From: Takakia lepidozioides
Taxonomy: Eukaryota > Streptophyta > Takakiopsida > Takakiales > Takakiaceae
Assembly (NCBI GenBank): GCA_030704615.1
Contig: CM060734.1
Span: 6,634,001-6,698,000, forward strand
Length of the DNA: 64,000 nucleotides
Direction of reading: 5' to 3'
Under the pieces are notes generated by a model, which saw only the letters and a program-made list of their open reading frames with translations, was not told the origin of the DNA and did not search any database. Shown piece by piece: positions 35,368-46,579 of this stretch. A program made the translations under genes and the position numbers. Positions within the stretch are counted from its first letter, which is position 1. Every line of letters begins with the position of its first letter.

Positions 35368-36217
35368 TGTCGCGGCCCTTGGCCTTGAGGGCAGGGGGTA
35401 CGGGACCTAATAGGGGCTGCCCCTGTGGTGGGGCAGTGGCAGCGATAGGTATGGGGGGCTGAAGCCCCTTGAGTGCCCAAGGCACTCATGAGGCAGAGTG
35501 CCGCTGCCCTTTGCCTTGAGGGCAGGGTGTCGGGACACATAGGTGCGGTCCCCTGTGGTGGGGCAGTGGTAGTGATAGGTATGGGGCTGAAGCACCCTTG
35601 AGTGCCCAGGCACTCACGGAGGCAGACGGCGCTCACTAGGTGGAGCCCCGCACACCAGTGGTTGCGGTGGGTGGGTGGCTCCACAAGGGGTGGTGTAGCT
35701 TAGCGGGACTTAGTGGGGGTGGCATAGGACTCACCCTGGGGCGGAGACCTCGTGGTGGAGTCGTGGGGAGTCTTGGGACTCATCACGGTCCATAGGGGCC
35801 GTGGTGGGGGGGCCAAGACTCACCGCGACTCATCACCGGGAGTTGAGGGTGTTTGTGGTGGTTCGCCATAAAATGGCATGGTTGTTTGTGAAACCCCCGC
35901 GACAGCTACGAAGTATATATAGTGGAGTAGTAACCCCAAGACGGTGCAACCCGTTGGTGACCAAAAACTAGTGAGTAAGCAAGCGAGCCGGAAAGCGACC
36001 AAAGAGTGGGAGCTGTTCCGGACTGCCAACTACCAAAGGGAATTCCGCTGGTTCCAAATCGTTGGAGGGTTCTTTGGGAGATCAAAGGGGGGACCGTTAT
36101 GCCCCGCTAAGCAGCCGGAGCTCCAAGTTGTCCCGGCGCCAGGTTGGGATTCAGGCGCGCGCATCAGCGAGTAACTATGACTTGAGGGGAGAGCTTACCG
36201 AAGTGAGGTGCGCGACA
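35368..36217 (+). repeat. Solo LTR of the same Ty3 family, TSD GGGAT
   Basis: Begins TGTCGCGGCCCTTGGCC, ends GTGCGCGACA and is flanked by GGGAT at 35363-35367 and 36218-36222. There is no primer site or internal region, so it is a solo LTR, presumably left by recombination. Its first 140-150 bp (TTTGCCTTGAGGGCAGG to the AAGGCACTCA segment) are present twice in tandem, which explains its extra length of about 850 bp. Confidence 0.85.
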
Positions 36218-37205
36218 GGGATGCTCTCTGTCGGACAGGTGCCGTCCTCTCGCCCAAGGCGACTTCATCCGGGCGTCCCCTGTTGGATTTCGTCGGTGCC
36301 GAATTTCCCAGTCCGGGGTTGAAATGTGACGGCCAGGTGCCGTCCTCTCCCCCCTCCCCGACTGCATCCGAATGGCCCCAGATGGAAATTCGGCGCCGTT
36401 TTTTCCATCCGGGAGGTTTTATATGTCGACCAGTTTTCGGCCTGACCCCCCGACACGACTTCCTTTGGGGGGGGCCCGGATGGAAATTCGCGCCGAATCT
36501 CCATCCAGGGGATGCTCTCTGTCGGACACGTGCCGGCCTCTCCGCCCGAGGCGACTTCATCCGGGCGTCCCCTGTTGGATATTGGGTGCCGAATTTCCGT
36601 CTGGGGGTTGAAATGTGACGGCCAGGTGCCCCCTCTCTCCCCCCTCCCCGACTGCATCCGAACGGCCCCGGATGGAAATTTGGCGCCGTTTTTCCATCCA
36701 GGGAGGTTTTTATTGACCAATTTTCGGCCGACCCCCCTACACGACTTCCTTTGGGGGGGCCCGGATGGAAATTCGGCGCCGATCTCCATCCAGGGGATGC
36801 TCTCTGTCGGACACCATGCCGGCCTCTCCGCCCGAGGCGACTTCATCCGGCGTCCCTGTTGGATATTGGGTGCCGAATTTCCGTCTAGGGGTTGAAATGT
36901 GACGGCCATGTGCCGGCCTCTCCCCCCCTCCCCGACTGCCTCCGACGGCCCGGTGAAATTCGACGCCGTTTTTTCCATCCGGGGAGGTTTTTATGTCGGC
37001 TTGTTTTCGGCCTGACCCCCCGACACGACTTCCTTTGGGGGGATCCGGATGAAATTCGCGCTGAATTTCCATCTGGGGATGTTTCTCTCTGTCGGACAGG
37101 TGCCGGCCTCTCTGCCCCAGGCGACTTCATCATCCGTGCGGCCCCGTTGGATATTCGGTGCCGATTTCCATTCGGGGTAGTAATGTGACGGCACGGTGCC
37201 GGCTT
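36218..37205. repeat. Tandem satellite of about 286 bp, 3.4 units
   Basis: GGATGCTCTCTGTCGGACA recurs near 36219, 36508, 36795 and 37076, a period of about 286 bp. Each unit holds two palindromes with GGCGCC or relics of it (AAATTCGGCGCCGATCTCC and AAATTTGGCGCCGTTTTTCC), a TGTTGGATATTGGGTGCCG segment and long C and G runs. Frames through it are artefacts. Confidence 0.8.
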
Positions 37206-37474
37206 CTCCCCTTCAGCCCGACATCATCCGACGGCCCCCCCACTTTCTGACTGCATACCGTTGGCATTTATTGAGCAAAGACCAGGGGCGCATTCTGGAG
37301 ACAAGTTCATTAACACTCTGACTGTGGATTTTTGAGATAGTTGGCTCCCTGGATTTGGATCAGGCTTTGTCGCTCGGACAAATCGGGTCACTTGCATTCC
37401 TTCCCATCGCTGCATCCCCCTTCTACCAGGAGCTTGCCCGCACGCCATCCTGGCAGTCTGTGTGCACATCTCCC

Positions 37475-40400
37475 ATGGCGGAAAACCCAAGCGCTACAGT
37501 GTACTGCCCTCCTCACGAGCATAGAGCTTTCATTTCCGTGCAGAGGGGACATCTGCCGGGTGATGGAGAAATATCTATGCGTTCGATACCACCTGAAACC
37601 GGGGTCGGTTTTTTTGGAGGAGGAAAGGAAGGACTCAAACGGCGTTTGTTGTCGAGAGTATTGTTGTGCTCCACGATGATTTCGGCGATGGCAGGGAATG
37701 GCAAGTTCCACCATCGGACAGCGTCATATACAGGGCAGTTGGGGATTTCATTTGCCCGCCAAATGCACCTTCTATCCTGGCGCCTTCAACGAAACAATCC
37801 GCGAATCAGAGAGTGGGTACCTCAAAGAGAGAAGTCCGCAACGAAGTAAATCCAGAGCCGAACCCATCATGAAGACGAGCGAGAACGGGTTGTTCACAAC
37901 CTGTCCGACTCAGACGAGGTCATGGAAGTTCCGAGATCGTCCTGGAGATCAGGAAAGTCCTCAATGGACGTCAGTGGACGAGGGAGTCATATTCCCCAGC
38001 ACGAGCACACCGCAGTTCGATCTATTCTTGAATTCTGCGAGGGCTTCACATGGAGGGACACCGCTCGGAGCTGGCCGGGCTGGACTACAGCAAGTTCGCA
38101 ATTAAATCGGTTACATGCCTTCATGAAGACGTCGACGGTAATATCTTCTTTGAGTTCCCTCCTCAGGCGGACTACTCGAGGGCGTCCGGAATGTTGACAG
38201 ATATGGATAGAAAACATGACGGTCATCCTTGGTGCGTTACCAAAACCACAGCATGAAGATGCTCGATGGTGTGCGGGTGCGCTACGTTGTTTGTGCGGGC
38301 GCATTGCGGTGTTTCTCCCCACTTGCTTCCACTTTAAATCCAGAGGTCACAGGAACGAGACCGATTGGACAGCACAGCTCATCAACCATTTCGAGCTCAG
38401 GAGAAGGTTCCGAACTCCACATTTAAGTGTGCGCATTGCAAAGAACCACCACACTGCATGTTTGTTTGTAATGCCAAGCAGTTCTATGTGTTGCACCGTT
38501 TCCCTGACCTCACCCGAGCTTGCATACACATTGGTTCCCATTGTCACAAATTGGCGAGGGGGAACTCACGGGAGGCTGCCCACGAGGCAGAGCAGCTCGT
38601 TCAGGAGGAGGATAAGTTGAGAGCGGGTGCCAAACCCAAACAGATACAGCTCCAAGCCGCCCATAAGATGGCGTTGGCCAGAATTATGTCGGAAGACGGC
38701 TCCGACAAAGTTCCTCTTGATGACAAGGGAATGGAGGCATTGCTGGAGTCGGTGTCCCACGTCTGTTCACCGAATGTCCGAAACCACATTGTGTCATGCA
38801 AACAGAAAATTGGGCGTGGCTCGGATATGCACTCCATTCTGGAGGTGAAGCGACGATGTGGATATGACTACATTCATGGAAGTCGGTTTCCAGGACAAGG
38901 GACTGAGGCAGATCGTTGTTTCGTATTCAAAATGTCGACGTGTGGACCTAGCAGCGGCGTCGAATTGGTCGACAGGATGACGAGTGGGGACTTGTCAACA
39001 GATGGGTCATGCTCGACCATATCAAGCGAATTACAAATCACCAGTGGGTGACAATGGGTGCACATGTCTACAACACCCACTGCAGGATGCTAATGACAAT
39101 TGCTATTTGTGAGATGAAAAGAGAGGACACACAATCGGAGATGCTTCTTGGGCAGGAATAAATGAACAGATGGCCAAGGCGGGATTGCCCCCTCAAAATT
39201 TCCGTGGTTTCATGGCGGACAACGCACAAGCAAATTGGGCTGCCATTCGAAGGGTGTACGGGCAAGACCCCAATGTTCCCATGGAAGGCAAGGAGAGATC
39301 TTGTGGGTTCCATTTTTTGCAGAGCCTTTCGCAGTACACAACCAGGCTCGTGGCGCCAGATTTCAGAGAGGAGCACCGTTCCATGTGTCTTGCGTGGAAG
39401 CGTGCTCCCACCTTGGATGATGCAGAGACACAGTTTGCATGTATACGGGCTTGGTGGACATCGTCAAGTGCTGTAAGGAAATCAGACGAGGGAGCAATGG
39501 TCAGTTGGCTAGCATGGTGGCATTATCGTTTCCTCCAGTTCGGCGACTATATGCGGGAGGTGAGTTGCACGAATTCGCGTCCCGTTGAATATTATTATTG
39601 GCATTATTTGTAACTTGCTTGTAACCTCAACATGTGCTTGTGCAGGAAATGTGTCTCGACTCCGACACCGACATGCCCACGACAAACATGGCCGAATCAG
39701 TGCCCTCTTCCTGGCGTGCCTCCTCTGCTGCGCATCTGGTGGACATCCTCATTGCCACAACGGAGGACATTGTGAGGTCAATTATGCAGCAAAGCAGGTA
39801 CAACGAGTTCTTGAGAGGGAAACAGTGGGGCTTGGGGCCGGACAGGCAGGAAATGCTGATGCGGACTGCCTCCAGATTGAAGAATCCTCGGAAGTGGGCG
39901 GCGGCCTTGCGAGAGGGCCTTCGAGACACGCAATTGCTTCGAAGAGGCCAACATTTGGAAGGAGATGTTCATACCCGTCCAGTGAGACGAAGACTTGACG
40001 AGGCACCTGGCGGAGAAGAGGATTCATGGCGAGCTGACAAGAATATTTGCACGCTCCCTCGTGGTCCTGTGATGTTGCCCAAGGAGGTCTCGTCGAGCAC
40101 CGCAAGTCTTGCACGTTCAAGATCGTCATCTCCTTTGAGCACAGGGCACGTGCCCCGGCAACATAACGAGCCATCTGTAGTAAAGCAGTACAACATTCCC
40201 ATTGTGGAGACAAGAGTGTCGGAGTCACAGTGGAGAATTGCGAGGACATTGCCGGCATTTCGAGGGAAGTGCTGCGCCATCCGGGTGGATACGAGAGCAC
40301 GCTGTGGTGAGATGATTCGGAGGAACCCACATGGTGTTGTATCTGCACCTTGTTTCAGCGGCAGATTTTTGACTCCCACATTTGTTCACGCCACAACGCA

Positions 40401-41064
40401 GACATTTTGGTTCTGTAGGCACGACATAATGACCTGTGTATTTGGCAAGCCCAAGTACGGGATTCACGGAATGCCGGAGCCTCTGGGCGTCTGGCCTGTT
40501 GCACCGGGTTGCAACCTCTCTCAGAATGAGGCGGATACTCTATCTGCAACATGATTTCGAATGGTGCAACGCACAGACGTCCCGACCCACGCATTTCCGG
40601 TTCCTCAGACCCAGCCATTGCAGACTGCTCGGTCCAGTAGAGACGGATTGGACAATTCTGCACATCCCACATTGCGATTCGAAAGAGTGAAGAGACAACA
40701 CCCTCCCAACAAGTTGAATGAGACTCGGATTGCCAATGCTTTTGGGATGGCTTGCACTATTCAGAGCTTTGTGGACGTACCTCCACCCGGCCTTGGGCGT
40801 GTTTATCGGATGGCAACGGCCGGCTCGGTTGTATGCGACGATGTATACACAATTACGATTGGAGTGGAGCCGACTTGCAATTGTACGGACTTCTCGTTGA
40901 TGGAAGCAAAGAAGGGTTCAAAGTATTATCCGTGCAAGCATCTGTATTACATTTACCTGAAGAGGTTGAGGATGAACGTGACTATTGATGACTTTATTCA
41001 TGCACCGGCGTTGAGCGTGAACGAGCTGCACAAACTCTTCCTTAGGGATTCCAGAAATCATTGA
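37475..41064 (+). pseudogene. MULE-like DDE transposase, copy B, carboxy-terminal two thirds largely intact
   Basis: Starts MAENPSATVYCPPHEHRAF, then LKPGSVFLEEERKDS, an acidic LSDSDEVMEV segment, and FKCAHCKEPPHC with ACIHIGSHCHKL (Zn-ribbon/FLYWCH-like). The core has HIKRITNHQWV (its first-Asp region is split by a small frameshift near 39000), FMADNAQANWAAIRRVYG (second Asp) and TNMAESVPSSWRA (Glu), with an intron at 39560-39645 (GTGAGT to TGTGCAG) just before the Glu block. The SWIM finger is intact: CNC, 16 residues, CKH, in CNCTDFSLMEAKKGSKYYPC. Stop at 41062-41064. Lesions are a few frameshifts before 38400, one near 39000 and 39160, and a TGA near 40552 in otherwise continuous frame. 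DDE plus SWIM is the usual MULE layout; a KDZ relative is the alternative. Confidence 0.65.
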
Positions 41065-41069
41065 TGGGG

Positions 41070-41825
41070 CAAAGGGAATCCTCCATATGGATATTTTCAA
41101 TTGCATTTTCATGTATCAGACTTTTTTTTGCAGTGTAATGAAATGCACCCCAAAACTCCTGGAATGAGGCAATATTCCATTCAAACTGAGATCCAACAAC
41201 AGTTGTGGGGCCAATTCTGGCGCCGAATTTCTCTATTTTGGGCCGAAAACTGGCTAAGTCCCAACATGCACTAGTACCCGTGTCTGGAAAAATGGCGCCG
41301 AATTTCCCTATTTTGCGCCGAAAACTGGCTAAGTCCGAACATGCACTGGAAAAATGGCGCCGGATTTCCAGTTATATGGCCCAGAACTGCCCAACATCTG
41401 TGCAATCCCCGGCACCATGTACCGGAATTCGGCGCCACATTTCCAAATTTTGGGCTTACACACCTGTCATGAGGGGACCTATAGCCACGGAATTCAGCAC
41501 CATTTTTCGCCAGAGAGACCTATTACCGCGAAATACGTCGCGGTTTTTTCCGGTTACGGACCCTATTACCGTGAAATTCGGCGCCATTTTTGCACATGTC
41601 GCTGGGAATTGGCATGAGCGGAAGACAAAATATGATGAGCACAACTCTCAAAACTACAATTTTCCCTTCAAGGTGCCGAATAATATATTTGTTTTTTTCT
41701 GACACATTGCATTAAATTAATGTTTTATAATGTTTTTTATTTTCAAAATTTGTACTTCTGCTCATGAAAACCGATTGTCTTGCTACTCCGCTCATGCCGC
41801 TCATGCTCATGAAATAGCTAACCTC
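41070..41825 (+). mobile_element. Right end of transposase element B with GGCGCC repeats and terminal repeat
   Basis: After the transposase stop come units with GGCGCCGAATTTC and GAAAACTGGCTAAGTCC at 41215-41600, related to those in the intron at 10.3-10.76 kb. A CTCATG-rich tract follows, closing with GCTCATGAAATAGCTAACCTC at 41805-41825. Copy A ends with the same arrangement. Confidence 0.6.
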
Positions 41826-41904
41826 TAGCAAGCCAGACTTCGAACTCCATGGCAAGTTAATTACGATCACCCCCCACCACAAAGTATCAATGGAATCGCA
41901 CCGC

Positions 41905-42291
41905 GGTGAGGTGGACAGTCCCCCAAGGAGAGGACGGAATTTTTGAGAGGCATAGTGGAACTGATGCATCTCAGAGCTCAGAGGATGGGGGGGATGGGGG
42001 GGATGAGGGGGATGAGGAGGAAGGTGGGGCAAGTTCCTCGGAGGGTGTAGGAGAGTAGTGCCCATTCCGGCTATGGCAGTTAGGACACACTTGTATAGAT
42101 GTGGCTTGCCACAAAATTTGTAATAAAATGTTGCATTTCATTGCTATGACGAGTCCACTGGTACCACATTCCAACTTCACATGACCCTATTTCCGTGCCT
42201 CCTAACCCTATTTCCGTGGACACACAATGGTCCGCTCGTGCTTTTTTTTTTTCCCGCTCATGCTCATGCCGCTCATGAAATAGTAGCCCCC
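41905..42291 (-). mobile_element. 387-bp fragment of the P-element end, inserted in gypsy D
   Basis: Read on the minus strand this matches 7722-8075: the GGGGGCTACTATTTCATGAGC terminus, the A/T run, CACGGAAATAGGGTTAGGAGG twice, and the region antisense to the P tail. It stops abruptly at about 41905. On the other side the terminal GGGGGCT abuts the reverse transcriptase of element D at 42292, so the terminus marks a real insertion or rearrangement border. Confidence 0.65.
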
Positions 42292-43400
42292 GTCTCTACT
42301 GGGTATATGAATCCTGCATCCACTAATTTCTTGATTTCTTCCCAAACTTTAGCTGCATACTTGGGGTTCATTCTGTAATGGTTCTGACGGATTGGTTTCG
42401 TGTCAACTTCCAATTCAATTTGGTGCTGACAGATGTGGGAAGGTATGCCCTTCAAATCTTTGTAGTTCCAAGTGAATACATCCTTGTATTCAGTGAATAA
42501 TGCAGTGGCTTCTTGTAGAAATGATTCTTCGAGACCTGCACTTACTCGTATTCTCTGTGGTTCTTCCAATGTTCCCAGATTCACTTGAATCAATTGAGTT
42601 TCTTAAGTTACTGTCCATCCTGCAATCTCCTGTCCGATGGTTGCAATCGTGGCAAGTACTTCACTGATTTCTACTGTTGTGGTATGTTTAACCACTAATT
42701 GACCAACAGGTTCCAACTGTGGATGTGCTGCATATACCGTGGTTTCTTCTTCATCCAACAGTCCATTGGACCAGTCATACTCTTCCACTATGCAAGGGCG
42801 TTTCTCTCGTGGAATGGTACCTCATTGCTTCATAGTGATAGTGACTTGTTCTGATCCCTTTTTGATCGTAAGAGTCTGACTTCCCCAATCGTGGTGTGAT
42901 TGGGCTTGTGTTAACCATGGTCGGCCAAGTACTAGCGAATATCCTTCTGCCACATCCTCCATTCTGAGAATGGTTACTGATACTTCGTATACCAGTCTTG
43001 CTACTTCCACTGCAAGTCGTCTGATGATACCCAACGGCTGTACTTTTGTCGATCGGCCATTCGTACCGTGAATGGAGCAGGTTCCATGTGCCCCAATCCT
43101 AGTGACTTATTCATCCTCTCTGTCATGATATTCACTCCGGATCCTCCATCGATGAGTACATCTGTTACCAGCTTCCCTCCAATACGTATTCTGGTATTGC
43201 TTCGTCGTAGTCTGGAGTTCGTTGTATAGTTGTGGGTTTAATCGTGTAAACTTCTGGTGTTGGTTTTTGTTTTGGTGTGGGAATCAATGCCTCAATTGCC
43301 CGAAATAAAGTTTTCTTGCAGTGTGGAGCAATTTTTAATAATTGTCCAATGGTAATTTGGGTCTTGGTCTGGCAGATTACTTCAGCCAATTCTGTTTCCG
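42292..43400 (-). pseudogene. Element D protease and amino-terminal reverse transcriptase
   Basis: In minus-strand order: QTKTQITIGQLLKIAPHCKK, then the retropepsin core LIDGGSGVNIM with LVLGRPWL further on, a linker (MEEYDWSNGLLDEEET), then IRVSAGLEESFLQEATALF, EYKDVFTWNYKDLKGIPSHI and YRMNPKYAAKVWEEIKKLVD, the start of reverse transcriptase just before the palm. It ends after FIYPVET where the CATGAGC fragment begins. Several frames are used, so frameshifts are present. Confidence 0.7.
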
Positions 43401-43699
43401 TGGTTGCGTTCGTGGTCTTCGTTGTTGGTCTGATTTGATTATCTGGAGTTGGCTCTCCAGAAGGTATATGGGTTCCTTCTTTGAGCTATGGCTTTGCTTA
43501 CCTCCTGGTGTAAGCTCTTTTCTTCCTGCCATGCTGCACTTTCTGGATATTGTTTTCGTTCTTCTTCAATCTCCTTATCTGGAGGTTTCTATTTCTTGGC
43601 CTGAGTTCGGGTTACCGCAAGGGTATCCACTACAGGAGTTACCACACTCACGGCTACACTTGGTCCGGCTTCCATATTTCCTAATTCTGCCTCATGCTT

Positions 43700-45892
43700 G
43701 ATTCGCAACTGGCATTCATGTTTCTAGAGTCCCTCTTTCTTTCAATAGTGACATCTTGTGATTTCCTTGTTTCTGGGTTGATGTTCTCTATCCCGTGGTG
43801 GATAGTCATCTCGTGGCCTCTGATAATGATTACCCATATTGTATCGTCTTGGTCCATCCGATCCTCCCCCTCGGACTTGGACTTCGTGTACCCCCACATC
43901 TCGTGTGTACCCACTCTTCTTGGCCCGTTGATTGTAAATACAATGGCTGGTATTATGATTGTTTATATGACAAATATCACAATATTTGTCTTTCATGTGG
44001 CATTCTGTTGCCAAGTGTCATGCAGTCCCGCATTTGTGACACCATGTTGCCTTTCGTGGCCCTTCATCTTTAAAATTCTTGATAGCCTTTGCTATCTTCT
44101 GATCCAAAGTGGTTTTGTCAATCACTTCTTTCTTCTTTTGCTTGGGTTTTTCTTCATCATCAGAGTCTTCTTCTTCCAAGGGATCCTTGGAATCTTTACT
44201 TCTGCTCTGATGAAATCCCAATTCCAATTTCTTTGCAGTTCCTACTGCTTCAGCCAAAGTGTTGTTAGGCATGACTGTAACCATGGTTACATATTCAGGA
44301 CGAAGTCCGTTGATGAACCATGATTTTTGCAAGTCGTCACCTGGTGCTTGAGGTAGCTTCATGATCAGAGTCTTCATGATCTCTAGGTAGTCAACTACCA
44401 ATTCTTTCTTTTTCTGTCTCAGGTTCTGTAATCCTGTGAAGATTTCAGACGTGGATTGTTGGATCTATATCGTTCTTGGAATGCGGCCCTCATCTCTGCC
44501 CAATTCGCAAAGTGATTGGCTAGAAAGGTTGCCAACCATTCAATGCATTTTCTGGCCATTGAACAAGGAAATAATCGGATCTTTTCCTGGTCTGTTGCTT
44601 CATTGTAAATGGTGCACATGTTCTCAAATTGATTGAGATGGATATCCGGGTCAGATTTCCCATCATATAAAGGAAACGACGGTCTGGTTTTGCTTGCTGC
44701 TAAAGCCATTGGTGCAACCGGCTGTCCAAACTGAAATGGTCCCGCTGCTGCTGGCTGTGTTGGTGTTGGGATTGTCAAGACTAGTGGTGTTGTTGGTGTT
44801 TGTCTTCTAAACAATGATTCAAAACTAGGAGGTCCTTGTCCCAAAGATAGCCGTCTTCCAGCTGCTGTCCCTACTAAGCTTAATGAATCTTTAAAAGCTT
44901 TGAGTGCAGTTCTGGTTATCCTTTCTGGAGAAGTAGTTTCACTTCTCTCACCTTCTTCACTCATAATATTCTCAAATTTTTCTTCCAATATTTCAGCAAA
45001 ACCTCGATTTGGACTTGTTACTGTAGAAGGTCCTTCAGATCTTTCTTGTGATAACCATTGGCCAAGTGCATTACTTGCAACTCCTTCTGGTGTAGTGTTC
45101 TCACTTTCCAGAGATCCGATTTCCTGATCTTCTGGTTTATCACTGTCAGTTTGTCTTGATGCCTCTCCTCGAATAATATTCAAGTTTTGTAATTCCGGAA
45201 ACTCTTTTCTCAACCGAGCTTCCCTTTCTGCAGCATATTTCTCTATTCTTTCAGCTCTGTCTTGCTTAGCTTTTTCCTTATTTTCCTTCATTCCCACATC
45301 ATATACAAAATTCCTTTCCAGCACCCTTTAATAAGCCTTGGTATGTCAGTAAAGAAAATTATAGTGGTCTCTACCCTTTCTCCAAGATTTACACCATCTT
45401 GCCAGAATCTGTATCACGACTTAATTTTCCTTTACTGATTGATCACCAATCTTAATGGGCACAATAATACCATTTGTCTTTCTCAGTGTATCTGACTTGT
45501 AACAAGTCTTTGGGTATCCAGTAGTCTACTACTTCTATGATCATATGACAATATTCATAATTTGAACATCCTTCCCTGAAAATATAACTAGTTTAGCAAA
45601 CTTTTCTTATTGGGATTAGAGTAATCAATAAAGCTAGACGAGACAACCATTCTTCACTTCTGGTTCTACATTCCTAAGGTGCTCATGTAATACTGATCAC
45701 TCCTCTCTTTAATCCCCATTTGTCATCTTCTTTCGCAATTGAAAGAAAGATCTTCTGTTGTATTGCTACTGGTAAACCATGAATTTTTTTCAGGAATGCT
45801 TTCCATTCCCTTGCTTCCGTTGACTTGTTCTTTTGTGATTTCAAGAAATCACTGAGTAGCCATCCTTCCTTGAGTTCACTTGAACTCAACAT
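43700..45892 (-). pseudogene. Element D gag
   Basis: The probable start is MLSSSELKEGWLLSDFLKSQ near 45892. A coiled, Glu/Lys-rich segment (KEKAKQDRAERIEKYAAERE) and a Pro/Thr-rich linker precede the capsid-like part (LYDGKSDPDIHLNQFENMCT, FANWAEMRAAFQERYRS). Two CX2CX4HX4C knuckles follow near 44020-43950, WCHKCGTA..HLATEC and YCDICHINNHNTSHC. The first has TGA at its fourth spacer residue. Frame changes occur near 45324 and 44410. Confidence 0.7.
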
Positions 45893-45899
45893 ACCGTTA

Positions 45900-46579
45900 G
45901 TCCCCAGTATGGTCGCCAAATATTAACCGCTGGTTTATGACTTAGAAAAAATAGGCTTTCAACTCTACAGCCCATTTCCCAAGACATGCAACAGAGGTTG
46001 TCCGACGGTATGCCTTCTGAAACGATTACAGAGTAATTGTTTGAAAGATAGCTAAACCTCGGTAGTCGTATGAATCAACATCTCTGCATGTTGCTTAATC
46101 CTATTAATTAAGTCCAACCCGTAGTCTCATCAGCAAAAAAGGTCTTAGTCGGAAAGGCTGGAGCCTCTTTGTTCATATAGTCATACAGTATTCAAGACAA
46201 ACAAGATCTATTCTGAGATGATACACATTCTCACCATCTCACGTTCTCTTATAATGCACATTCTCTCCATCTCACAATCGCACTACACAGAGATACTTGG
46301 AATAGCATGGCTTTACTTCAGAGTTCATCTCATTATAGCATAAGTACACATCGAATCACTCTGAGTCCACTTGATACACACTGATCACCGATACCTTCTA
46401 AGTTGCGTGCAGCCCTTTTATACTATGCTCGAAAGAGCCGTTACAGCCTGTAGTCGTTAATGACCGTTGCCTAACTGCCTACGCAACCTAAAGGGTTTGC
46501 CAAAAAGTGGCTCGTGATAGTGGTCGTGACTTGTGTGCCATAGTGGTACACGGTCCATGGCCCTTCACTACTTCTTCTA
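45900..46579 (-). promoter_or_regulatory. Probable 5' LTR and primer-site region of element D
   Basis: The minus strand has a TATAAAAGGGC box at about 46422-46411, a non-coding leader, then TTTGGCGACCATACTGGGGA at 45920-45901 directly before gag. That is the usual place and style of the primer-binding site in many plant gypsy elements. The outer LTR border was not identified; element B's LTR begins at 46580. Confidence 0.5.

Larger units (their letters stand above)
42292..46579 (-). mobile_element. Gypsy-type LTR retrotransposon D, 3' truncated
   Basis: On the minus strand, in order: LTR-like sequence with a TATA box, a TTGGCGACCATACTGGGGAC primer-site region, gag with two zinc knuckles, a protease with LIDGGSGVNIM, and the start of reverse transcriptase, cut at 42291. 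The DGGSG protease motif, the primer-site context and the A/T-richer composition set it apart from the A/B/C family. They are typical of non-chromovirus plant gypsy lineages. Confidence 0.75.

Noticed and set aside
36195-37133. Long minus-strand frames at 36.2-37.1 kb
   Set aside because: They cycle with the 286-bp tandem repeat and read as low-complexity Arg/Pro/Gly peptides.
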